A stretch of DNA of 64,000 bases from Dasypus novemcinctus (Eukaryota; Chordata; Mammalia; Cingulata; Dasypodidae), in assembly GCF_030445035.2 (NCBI RefSeq), contig NC_080699.1, positions 8,246,001 through 8,310,000 of the forward strand. Direction: 5' to 3'. A program made the translations under genes and the position numbers. The notes under the pieces were generated by a model that did not search any database, was not told where the DNA came from, and saw only the letters and a list, made by a program, of their open reading frames with translations. The first letter of the stretch is position 1. The number at the start of each line of letters is the position of its first letter. Below, piece by piece: positions 1 through 22,850 of this stretch.

Positions 1-1640
1 TACTGATCACTTGAAATGTGGCTGTCTGAATTGAGATGTGTAGTAAGTATAAAATAAACATTAAATTTCTTAGACCTCGTATGAAAAAAAGAAGATAAAA
101 TATCTCAATTATTTTTTATACTGGTTACATGTTGAAACGATATTTTAGATATACTGGGTTATATAAAACATTACTAAATTAATTTCATCTATTTTTTACT
201 TTTTAAAATGTGACTACTGGAAAATTTTCAATTACTTATGTAGACGACATTACATTTGTACTGGACAGCGCCAGTCTAGATAACTGCTCTTCATTTTATC
301 ACTGGGAATGAGTCCTTCAAGCCATGAGACTCAACAGAGATAATACTATAAAAATATCATCCTGTCAAGTAAGCTACTGTTCCCACCAGGTTAGGATAAA
401 AGCCCTCCTCCAAGCTCTTTATTGTCCTGGAAAAGCTCTTCTCCATGTTCCTTTATTGTCCAGGTGCTTGACTTTGTGACAGCACTTAAGTTTTTATTTA
501 TTGGTCTCTTCTGCTAGCTGGAGAGCTCCTGGACGACAAGGACTGTTGTTTTTCTCTCTGTCCCTAGAGTATCCAAAAATGTTTTCTGAATGAATGAATT
601 AAACCACTTGCCCAAGGTCACATAACTCAGAGAGGAAGCAGAGACTAAAGATTGGTTTTAATTTAATCTGAAGTTTTATATGTTGTGACAGATTGCATAT
701 ATTTCAAAAGTTAGAATGATTTGGAACTGTCAATTTTTCAAAAGTACATACTTAATAAGTTTTTGGTATCTAATATAATCCAATTTACCTAGAGTTTAGG
801 AACTCAATTTTCTAAATCACTTTAAGTTTTGTTTATTTATTTATTGCACCTTTTCAAAGCTTTCAAATTCGACTACAGATTCAACTGCTAAGAGTCTTCC
901 ACATGTTCCACATGTTTGAGAACACCACAGGAAAGGCCTTTCCTGGACCTGTATCAACGTTGTGGATCCTAGAATACTTTTTATCTTTTCCTCCCTTGAC
1001 AGGAATTATAGAACAAACTGTTCAATCTATGTCTTGTGTTTGTCAACATGATTTTTTGTAACTATTTTCTGAATTATAAAGCCTTTCCTTTATTGTTTTA
1101 ATTTTTAACTCTTTGACATTTGAAACTAGAGCTGTTAGGACTCTAATTTACATTAAATGATTAAAGTTTACTAATTAAACTTTTAAATAGTATTTTTGTA
1201 AAATAAAATCAGACTTTGCTAGACACCAACATTTTAAAGCTTTGCTGCACATTCAGATTCCCCACTACATAGTTGTAAAAATCTTTCCTCCAGTTACCTT
1301 GACTTCACATATAAAATAAACTGATTAAGCCAAGAGGGCTCCAAAACTCTAATGAAAAGGTTTTATGAAAAAGAATCCAATGTCTTACAGAAATATTTTT
1401 TTAAAAACAAAACAAAACAAAACAAAAAAAACCAGATGTTTGTAAGTAACTGAAAGTTGGGGAAGTGCTGATGCACACAAATACTCAAGTTCTGAACGTA
1501 GAGGACTTAAAAAGTTTTTTTGGTTATATTTCAAAAATTTAGGAATGTACAAGTCATTTGTGTAAATTTCAATCCTAACATTCTTCCAAACTTTCTTAAT
1601 TTTTAAAAGAATAAACATTATATATATAATTGATGCAAAT
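1..1640. other. 5' flanking DNA, no gene seen
   Basis: AT-rich sequence without recognisable exons. A weak MIR/L2-like stretch is visible at about 510-660 (clotting-like phrases such as TGAATGAATGAATT and CTTGCCCAAGGTCACA). An A-rich AAAAC tract lies at 1405-1432. The 3' end of BIRC3, expected upstream in mammals, was not recognised. Confidence 0.5.
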
Positions 1641-2330
1641 GAAAAAAATTTCAATCTCATTCATAATAGAACAATGAAATTAAAACTGCACTGAAATACT
1701 ATTTCTTATCTAACAGACCTGCAAAAAATTCCAAAAGTTTGACAATATACTCATGGTGAAACTGTGGGGAAAGAGGCATTCAACATTGCTGGTTGGACTG
1801 CAAAATACTAACACTCTCATAAAGGGGCATTTGGCTACACCAAACAAAATTACAAATGACTTTACCATTGACACAACAATCCAACTTCTGGGAACATATC
1901 CTAAAATAAAGACATATGTCAACGACTGTTTTATTGCAGCACTATCTGTAGAGGCAGAAGACTGGAAACCACCCAGTTGCCCAATAGGGAAGTGGCTGAA
2001 TACATTATGATGCATCTACACAAAGGAGTACTATGCAAAAGTGAGGAATAATTCTATATACTAGTATTGAGTGACTTCCAGAATTTGTTATTTAGTGAAA
2101 AAAAGTAGAGAAAAGTGAGTATGGTATACAACAATTTATCTAAGAAAAAGGAAGATAGGAATAAATATACATAATTAATTGTATCTTTAAAATGGAAAGA
2201 TGAACTATAGAAAATGTTTAAATCAATACCTACAGGAGCAGGGAGGCGATAGTGTAGAGAGAACGAGGATGTTAGCGGGAAAGGAAGGAGATAGAGAAGC
2301 AAGACTAATGAGGTTAAATAAAATCTTGAA
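1640..2330 (+). repeat. L1 3'-end fragment (old, sense)
   Basis: Carries phrases typical of L1M ORF2 ends and 3' regions: a thermal sequence of ACTCATGGTGAAACTGTGG, CACCCAGTTGCCCAATAGGG and GAGTACTATGCAAAAGTGAG. Frames are short and broken. It is an ancient, inactive fragment. Confidence 0.65.
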
Positions 2331-2918
2331 ATCCTACATCTGCATTGGAAGTATCAGTATGAATTCATGATGTATTTTATTAGACAACATGTATATTACT
2401 GAGTTCTATGCAAACAAGTGTATTATTGAGCTCTGTCCACAGAAAAGGTCTAGAAGCAATAAAACTCAGTAACAGTGAACACCATGAACATCCAGATTAT
2501 GGTGCTTAAATACCATTTCCCATTAAAGAAACCAGGGCACTTTGGATAAATGGCTTACTCTAGGGATGGGCTAAGATGTATGAGTCTGGAAGCAATCAAA
2601 CACTGCTATGGCTGGATGAAAAAGACGCAGGAACCAACATGAACAAGCTCCTATTAGCATAAAGTAAATCAATTTGAGAATAAAAAATGATAACTGTAAT
2701 GAATTACAACTCATCAAACATGTTTAAATCCCTCAGTTTATGATATCTTTTCACTTTTAGGGTTTTTATCCAACAGGAATTAAAAAAAATAGTATAAGTT
2801 CATGATCTAATTTTATTTTCCATTAGAGTAACCATTCATTCAGCATTATTTATTGACTACTTAATCCTATTCTCACTAATCTGTAATACTACCATCATCT
2901 ATCCAATTCCTACACTGG

Positions 2919-3430
2919 TAGCTTGAGGCTTTTGTGGACCCCAGAAAAGATCATGTCTTTAGAACTAATCCATTCCTGTGGGCGGGACCTTTTGATGGAC
3001 TTACTTCAGCTAAGTGCCTCTGATTAGATTACTTCAGTAAGGCCCGACTCAGGGCAGGTTTTAATCCTCTTTTGAGAATCCTTTATAAACTCAATGGCTA
3101 CAGAAAAAAACACAGCTCAGCAAGAAACCTCCAGAAGCTGAAATCAATGGTACTCAGTAACAGAGAACCCACAAAAGCTGAGAAAGCCACAGACCGCCAG
3201 AAGCTGAAAGCAAGGGAGCCCAGAGAAGGCGGTCGGAGAGGCACCACCATGTGTAGAGGACTCTAGGATTGCCTACAGCCATCTTTGGGGGGAGACTGTC
3301 ACCTGATGATGCCTTCATTTGGACATTTTTCTCAGCCTCAAAACTAAGCTTGCAAGCCAACAGACCCCCACTGTAAAATACAACCCATTTCCGGTACACT
3401 GCTTTCAGCAGCTTTTACCAAACTAACACC
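2919..3430 (+). repeat. Xenarthran-type DNA-transposon-like repeat
   Basis: About 510 bp beginning GTAGCTTGAGGCTTTTGTGG and ending near CAGCAGCTTTTACCAAACTAACACC. I recognise it as a high-copy interspersed family of xenarthran genomes with internal phrases such as GATTAGATTACTTCAGTAAGG and CATTTCCGGTAC. Assignment to a hAT-like class is from memory of the family and not shown by intact ends. Confidence 0.5.
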
Positions 3431-4222
3431 ATACAACTGTGCATATTTTGCTGGCTCTCTATCCTATACCTTTGTCAATTTGTTCATCCTTGTGCTAATT
3501 AAAGACTGCCTTAATAACTATGTTTTATAACTTACTATCTGGTAGAGCAAGTCCATTCAACCTTATTTTCTTCAAAGTTGTTCTGGATCCTGTAAATATT
3601 TTCTCTATGTAAATCTGAAAAATGTTAGAACTGCGACCAAAGCAGACATACACAACCTATTTTTTAAAGTCATTAGCTCCTGTACACTGGAAATATGATG
3701 AAGAAATTAATTGACAAATGGATAAACAACAGTGATACTGGACTACGATGGCATGAGATTAAAAGTTATATTTATTATACCCGAATATTACATACTTTTT
3801 AAAGGAAAAATATTAAAGCCTTTTGGGTTTTTGAGATTCAAAATTTCCCCTATATTGAGAATGTTCATTATGTTACTTTTTTTGGTCAGGACAAGAACTG
3901 AAAAAGAGAAACAGACTTGAATTCAGAATGAAAAATTCTTGCTATTATAGACTTTCTAGAATACTAAGTTCCCCACAAATATTAGGAATGTTTCTGTAAC
4001 TGTCCCAGAAAGAGTTACTTAAACCAAATACCCAACTACTAGTAAAACCTATGTGCAATTTGGAAAGTTTTTAGTCACTGGAGCTATGGCATTTTCTTCC
4101 TCCGTATCACAGATTGTTACAAATACTTTCTTTTTATTATTAACATTGGGAGAGAAGACCTGTTTTACGGCTGACTGGCCGGCAGAAGTGACTGGCAGGA
4201 TATGGGAAATGGTTCAAGTCTT
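3431..4222. other. Gene-free flank with a possible L1 remnant
   Basis: At 3431-3610 there is a decayed antisense L1-like stretch (TATCTGGTAGAGCAAGTCC). The rest holds no gene or strong repeat that I can name. Confidence 0.35.
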
Positions 4223-4293
4223 GGAATTCCCCCGGCTACCTAATTAAGTGGTTCATTTGAAAGTTTTTGAAATACTTGTCCCTGGAGTTCCCC
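4223..4293. promoter_or_regulatory. Pair of consensus NF-kB motifs upstream of BIRC2
   Basis: Read on the minus strand, 4223-4232 is GGGGAATTCC and 4284-4293 is GGGGAACTCC. Both fit GGGRNWYYCC, and they lie 61 bp apart about 0.7 kb upstream of the CpG block. NF-kB control is well known for the neighbouring paralogue BIRC3. Function here is inferred from motif match only. Confidence 0.4.
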
Positions 4294-4573
4294 TGAGAGA
4301 AGAAATCATCCGAATTACTTACAGAGTATCTTCGGAGAACATACGCTTTAAAAACTTGGTTCATTCCAGCACGACGAACATTTACTGCCTGCCGTCGTCT
4401 TTGTGGCACTGCTAGGAAGCCGGCGACAAAAGGTCCGTTCCAAGCAAGGACAAGCTTTTACAATTTCTCTATTGTTTAACCATTTTATAGATAAATGGGT
4501 TCCTTTGTGGTTCGCGTACACCACACGCACACAAACGTATGTGCACACACATATACATATGTATGTATATATC

Positions 4574-4656
4574 CTTTTTTTTAGGTACCAAGGATTTAAC
4601 CTGGGACCTCGTGTATGGGAAGCAGGTGCTCAACCACTGAGCTACACCCACTCCCC
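4574..4656 (-). repeat. DAS-type tRNA-derived SINE fragment
   Basis: On the minus strand it reads as a tRNA-like head, with an A-box-like TGTAGCTCAGTGGTTGAG, and a B-box-like GGTTAAATCC. It ends at GGTACC next to a short A run. This is the head portion of the armadillo SINE, lying between a CA/TA-rich tract (about 4520-4570) and unique DNA. Confidence 0.75.
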
Positions 4657-4899
4657 TATATATCCCATTTTATTCAAACGTTCAGAAAATACTGGGAGGT
4701 AGGCGTTGCTAGCGATAACCACTGAAGGAAGGACACTTTCTCGTTAGTGCGTACTTATCCTGAAGGCCAAAATCTGAAAAACAAGTTACACTCGTCGATT
4801 ATAAACACATCAAGTCATTAAAATTAATTTCCTGATGCAGCGCTACTCTCCAAAACGTCGCTGTTTTCAAATTACACTGGCAGCGGACACAAATATGAC

Positions 4900-5860
4900 A
4901 CCGAGCTGACTCCAACCCCAAAGAGAGCCAGTCACCCGCGACGCGGCGAGGTGGCCGGGCACTGAGCGGCTGGATCCTCGCCCCGAGGCGGCCCCAGGGC
5001 GGCGGCGCGTGCGCGGCGTGGCCAGCGCCCACGCAACGCCTCCCGGCGCGCCACGTCTCCCTCGGAAGAACGTTAGCGGCCGCGAGAGGCACACGTACGA
5101 ACTGCTCCGACCGCGAAGCACCGAGTCGCCGTGGACGGTGCCGCCTCAACCCGTGGGCGCCTCGCCGGGCTTCCCGCGTCTCCCGGCGCCTCGGCTCGAC
5201 GCTCTTCCGGCCGCAGCGGAAGTTCCCCCGCAGGCCCCTTCCGCTCTGGGGCGGTGGCGGCCGCGGCTGGGCGCGCTGACGTCACCGTGCGTCGGCGGCG
5301 GCCTCGCGGGGCGGGGCGGGGCGCGCAGGCCGGGCCTGGCTGCTGTGGCGACTGTGGGCGCCGCTGCCAGCCCCGGGGGAGCCGCTGGGCGTTCTCGCCG
5401 TCGCCGCGCCGCCTCCGTGCAGCCGCGCCGGCTCCGCGGTGGGTGCAGCGTCTTCGGGGCCGGGGTCGGGGCCGCGCGGGCTCGCGGGAGGCGGGTGGGG
5501 CTTTCGGGCGCGGGGACGCGTCCCTCGGCGGCGGCCGGGTCGGGCGCGGGGCCTGGGCCGAGGCCCGGGGGCTCCCGGAGCTGCGCGCCCTGCGGCGGGC
5601 GCGGGTTTGCCTCCCTCGGAAGCCTCCCCTTCGAGGCCGGGAAACGAAAGCGATCTTTAAGAATTGACTTGTTTCCTGGCGAATTCGGGCCGCCGCCCAT
5701 TGTTCCAGCCCTTGGACTTGGGCCAAGAGGTTTCTCTGAAGAGTTTTTGGCAGGTTTTAAACTTAGCGCCCGGTGTCCCTTTGGTTTGGTGTGTTTGAAC
5801 GAGCTCACATTTCAGAGGTGCCAGCCGCTCGCTGCTCCCTGCGGCGACTATTGTGTCTTG
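4900..5860 (+). promoter_or_regulatory. BIRC2: CpG-rich promoter and likely non-coding exon 1 of BIRC2
   Basis: A dense GC/CpG block in otherwise AT-rich DNA, 2.3-3.2 kb upstream of the BIRC2 ATG. It contains a perfect CRE (TGACGTCA, 5277-5284), clustered GC boxes (about 5307-5323), ETS-type CGGAAGT at 5216-5222 and CTTCCGG near 5204, and a relaxed kB match at 5218-5227. No TATA box is evident, as expected for a housekeeping-type start. Long overlapping reading frames here are a by-product of high GC and are not called. The exact start site and exon 1 donor could not be fixed. Confidence 0.8.
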
Positions 5861-6878
5861 TGAAAATAGCTCCGAACTAAAGCTGTTCTTTAAGATTATA
5901 ATGAATATGGTTAAGCTAATGAAATATGTGATGGTCCAAATGTAAAATAACTGTAGTTTTTATCTCTTCAAAATGAAATTTTTTGCAGCTTACGTTATTC
6001 AGCAGAGACCCTAACTAATACTTTTGACAGTTTTGTTGCTTTTGTTGATATTTAAGCACTGTGTGTAATCAGGGTGTCATTGGACAGCCATAGTATTTAA
6101 AAGTGACTCAGAAAATTAAAAAAGAAAACCAAAACCTCCGGAAAATTAATGGATAAATCCCATAGTTTCTCTACTTATTCCGTCCAGTCTGCCCATTCCC
6201 GTCCAGCTATAGTTTGCATAAAAGCAGTAACATCAGCGGTACGCTTCTTGTCGGTAAAAATCTGTAGTAAGATAACAGACCTGGTGTAATAAACGCATTA
6301 GGTTGCTGGTCACATTTCCAAGGCCAGGGTTTCAAAGACCGCCGTTTTGTTTTCTGTGGATGTTGCTTTGTAATTATAAGGGAATTGTAGGCTTCAAGGG
6401 TTTATTTTAATGAGCTCCTGGTGGCATTTTGCTCTTACTAGACAAGGTAGTTTGCTTAGTTCTGGAGAGACTTGACATTAAAAAAGTAACGTTTATTGTT
6501 TAATTACTGTTGTGCTCTTCCTGGTGGGTGTAGAAAAGTCTTTTTTCATCATTGACCCTTTTTGCCTCCAGGAAACTGCCAGAGATATATTATTTTTAAA
6601 CTATTGAAAGTTGTTACCAGAAAAGGTGAGGAGACCAAGAACAAAATGCTTCCCTCTGTGGAAATGTCCATCTTTGTCAAAGTTGTAGTTTTCTAACATG
6701 CATAATTAGTGCTAATGGGAGATCTTGCGTTTAATTATGAGAACATTTTCATGAGATTGCTAGACTTAAGATGTATTATCTATTAAAGTGTACTTTTTAG
6801 ACTTTACTGAATGAAGAGTCTGTGATTCTCTTTGCCATGAAAACATTTTCTAAAAGAGCTTTTGTTTTTTCTTTTCAG
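5861..6878. other. BIRC2 intron 1 (approximate)
   Basis: AT-rich DNA between the CpG block and the acceptor at 6878. No gene or clear repeat was seen. Part of it may belong to exon 1, because the donor site is not fixed. Confidence 0.4.
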
Positions 6879-19271
<12,393 letters not shown>

Positions 19272-19955
19272 AAGAAAAATAGACTATATGCTAGTCTATA
19301 TAGAGAAGTCCTTAAAATATTGAATATTTGGAGCCATCCAAAGTAAAGAAGGACTTACAGGTTTTTTAGTAACATTTGTGTGTTCTACTCTGCTTTGGTA
19401 CTAGTAAATCTTGTTTCCAAAAAAAATTGATAGTATATCATATTTAATCTTAATCTCTGCTTATTTGCAAGGGAAGATTCATGTTTGATGAGCTATATTA
19501 GTATATATGTGTGAACATATGAGGAATTAAAGGAGTAATTACACTGCTGTGATGTATCATTTCAGCAGTTACTGTGCTTGGTATTCTTCATGAAAACTTT
19601 CAGTACTCCATAGGAGTGTAGTTTAAAAGAACTGGAAACCAGGAACTCTGGAGTTTTTCAGAGTTACGGTGCCAACATTCACTTTGGTGCTTTTCTTTTG
19701 TGTTATAAAATGGGAATTTTTCTCTACTGGTAAACTTATCCCTAATTTGTGAGAAACATCTTAATAAAGTGCTTTAAAAAGACATCATCAAAATGTTGTT
19801 TTCTCCCCTGATAGAAAAGATAATTTTTGTATGTCTTCATAAGGATATAAGAATTAATGGAGATAATGTACGTAAGCACGTATCTATTACATTGTAAGCA
19901 CTCAAATACTAACTTGAATTAATAAAGCAAATAAAATATTGTTTTAAAAATAGTA
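19272..19955 (+). other. BIRC2: BIRC2 3' UTR
   Basis: Untranslated sequence after the BIRC2 stop, AT-rich. AATAAA signals lie at 19763-19768, 19921-19926 and 19930-19935, so two main polyadenylation positions are plausible. The exact cleavage site is inferred from the last two signals. Confidence 0.7.
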
Positions 19956-20937
19956 ATGTGATTTATGAGAATTCCTTTAAATAGTTGCTAGTCTAGTTAC
20001 TTTGTATATTACAGATATAATGTTGAATTAAAAATGAGTCAGTATCAAAACCTCTTAAGGGAAATCTGTATTAGGACTTAAAAAAAAAGGGGCATCAGTG
20101 TTGATGGGACGAGGAAGGATAGGAAATGGGAGTAGATCCTTCTGGAACTCAGTAGTATTTGTCCTTTTCCAGGTCTTCTGGCTCAGTGGTACTTCTGAGG
20201 CTGGATGGATAAGGAGGTCTAATATTAAAAACTTGGTTTTTCTCCTCACTCCACAACTCCTTTAGAGCCTTTAAAATTTTCTCTGCCCTCCAATCTCTTC
20301 TCTTTTATTTCCATACTTATGTCCTGATAACACATTTAAGCCCAAATACACACACTTAGGTACCAGCCCCCGTGTCAGTGAAAAAGGGACACCAGTCCTT
20401 TGCTGCCATTATAGAGGGAAGGCATGGAAGGGATTCTTTGCCCCTCCAAATTTAAGAGATAACATTAACTTTTCTCTCTCTTCCAGCCTGGAACTGTTAA
20501 GATTCCCAAAGGAATTATTAGCTCCCATAAGGAGTAAATTAAAAAGTCTTTTAATCAAAACAACCGAGCTTGTCTAAATCTTACAATTAATCAGCTTTAC
20601 TATAGAATGCTATTAATACTTTTAAAAAATAGAGGAGGTTCCCATATGCCTCACTCCCTACGCCTCCCACTTTTCCCACATCAACAACTTCTTTCATTAG
20701 TGTGGTATATTAAAACTTTTTAGAAACAATTTTTTTTCCTGCTAATTTGCTCTATATTTTTTAGGCTACCTTATGTGCCGGGCATAGTGCTAGATACTTT
20801 AAGCACATTAGCTCTAATCCTTTTAACAACTCTGCAAGGTAAAATTCTAACATAAGTCTATCTGATTCCATAGGTTGTGCTTTTTGGAAATCTGTCCTAT
20901 TAAACTCTATTAATTTTAAAATAATGGCATGAACCAC
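19956..20937. other. Start of BIRC2-TMEM123 intergenic DNA
   Basis: No gene was seen. A MIR-like stretch (-) lies at about 20760-20860 (TTATGTGCCGGGCATAGTGC). Confidence 0.45.
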
Positions 20938-21350
20938 TGTATTAGCCAAAGGGGTGCTGATGCAAAATACCAGAAATGGGTTGGTTTCTATAAAGGGTAT
21001 TTATTTGGGGTAGAAGCCTACAGATACCAGGCCATAAAGCATAAGTTACTTCGCCCACAAAAGTACTTTCACGTGTTGGAGCAAGATGGCTGCCGACTTC
21101 TGTGAGAGTTCAGGCTTCCCGGGTTCCTACATTCCTGGGGCTGGCTTCTCTTTCCTCTGTGAGTTTACTTCCTGGGGCTCGAGCTTAATGCATTGAACTC
21201 CAACATCAGAAGCCCTCAACTCTGTTCTTTGCCATGGTGGAGACTCAACACCGTAATCATAACTCAATCATGCCCAGGTACAGATCAGATTGCAAATATA
21301 ATATCTATTTTTGGAATTCATAACCATATCAAACTGCTACAACTGCCATC
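20938..21350 (-). repeat. DNA-transposon-like xenarthran repeat, minus copy
   Basis: About 410 bp whose left part is the reverse complement of the right end of the copy at 50221-50785: both share GGGTATTTATTTGGGGTAG, GCATAAGTTACTT-like and TGTTGGAGCAAGATGGCTGCC. The right part ends near CATATCAAACTGCTACA, matching the start of the other copy in reverse. The middle is shortened relative to that copy. Confidence 0.65.
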
Positions 21351-21639
21351 TAGTATAGCTATAATAACTGACTTGAGCTTTGTTTGAGAGTTTATCATCG
21401 TCTTTGTCTTGATTCAGCTAGCCAGTTTTAATAATATATAAGGAATTCTGCACTTTTTGTAGTGAGTAAAAATATTGAATAAGCTATAAGTAAATAGTAT
21501 TGTAATTTATGCTTTATACCCTTGCTGAATTCTTCTGTATCTAGATCAGAGTAGGGTTTTAGAGTTAATTCTTACCACTTTTGCCCTCCTACTGCTTATA
21601 AACTGCCACAATTGAGGTGCTTGTTATGTTAACAAATGG

Positions 21640-21800
21640 ATAAAGTCATTAGTATTGTATATTTAATCCTTAAAGCCCTAGGAGACAAGTTTAACCCTAT
21701 TTCATAAATGTGGACACCGAGGCTCAGTGAAACGATGTGGACGATGTGGAAACTGATGGAGCTAAGTGGTGGGCTGTGAATTGTACGTGGTCCAGGTGGG
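21640..21800 (-). repeat. MIR-like relic
   Basis: Weak MIR similarity in reverse orientation: AATCCTTAAAGCCCTAGGAG, CCTATTTCATAAATGTGG and ACCGAGGCTCAGTGAAACG. It is old and diverged. Confidence 0.45.
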
Positions 21801-22084
21801 AGGGACTTGAGAACATTTATTTTTTTTCCTTGCTAAACCATACTTCAGTTTTCTTTTTTTTTTTTTTAGAAAAGTTATTTCTGCTTTTTCCATCTTTTTG
21901 TTCAAGAATCAACCTTACACATCTGAGATAATGTACTATCATCACACATTCTTTTTAAAGGCAAAGCACCATAGGTAAAGCTGATCAGCTGTCCAGAGTT
22001 CTCAGGTTACAGTATCTCACTTCCTGACTTTACATTAACTTCTGAAAATCAGAAATGCCATCTCCAAAAACTGTTAAGGGAGTC

Positions 22085-22850
22085 GTAAAAATAAAAAATC
22101 ACTTTATTCAATATTATAGTTATAGAAATGGAGTATATTTCCTTCTAGAAATAAAAAAACTAAGAAGAAAATGCTGCTTAACATTGTTGGTATGCTAGCT
22201 TAGGTCAGCAGGAAAAAATGCTGTGATGACTCTCTCCGATATTACCAACAAGAAATTCTAGTCCAAGCTTTAATAAGCCTTGTATGTTTTCACTAGATGT
22301 TTCTTCCTCTGCTGCTTTTCATCCTCTTCCACATTTCATATTCGAGGATTGGCACAGCCTTTAAAACTTCATCAAGGAGCAAATCCAGTATACATTGATT
22401 TCCTTTCAAAAGGCATTCTAACCTGTTGGCCTGGCAGTTTCATTCCCATGAATAGTCTAGCCATGAAAAAACAAAACAGGATGCAGACAAATCCAATGAA
22501 GAGAAGTTTGGAATGTTTGGTGCACTAATGGGTCCAGGATTACAAGTCCTCAACCCCCCATTGTAAACAGGAAGCTGGATGCAAGCCCGTCCATAATATA
22601 GCATCCATTTAACTGCAGGCCAGGAAGGCCACTGGCCTCTGCTGCCCATAGAGCCAGCCCCTGGAGGTTCAACAGTGACATCATAAATTATTCCTCGGGT
22701 GGTGGTGGCACACCACTACCTGAGCGCACATCATCACATTGGATGTGCATCCAGGGTGGTGGCTTCAGCTTCAGGGCGGGACATCTGAGCACTTAAGAAT
22801 GAGCACTAAGAATGGGACTTGCTCAAAGTCCCCATGCTGTGCCAGCTGGG
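22085..22850 (-). pseudogene. OSTC: OSTC (DC2) processed pseudogene
   Basis: An intronless, broken retrocopy of the oligosaccharyltransferase complex subunit OSTC, an ER membrane protein of N-glycosylation. On the minus strand the ATG is at about 22835 and the reading frame runs to about 22425. In shifting frames I can see VPFLVL, LKLKPPPWMHIQ, GIIYDVTVEPP, GLASSFLFTMGG, SAPNIP, FIGFVC and FFMARLFMGMKLPG, in the order of the roughly 149-residue parent. The coding part has several frameshifts and stops. The 3' UTR of OSTC follows and ends in AATAAAGTGATTTT near 22090-22110, so the copy derives from a polyadenylated mRNA. No flanking duplication was established. Confidence 0.92.

Noticed and set aside
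5009-5863. Long overlapping reading frames in the CpG block (up to 284 codons, both strands)
   Set aside because: GC-rich promoter DNA lacks stop codons by composition; the translations are low-complexity Ala/Gly/Arg/Pro with no recognised domain, and both strands are equally open.
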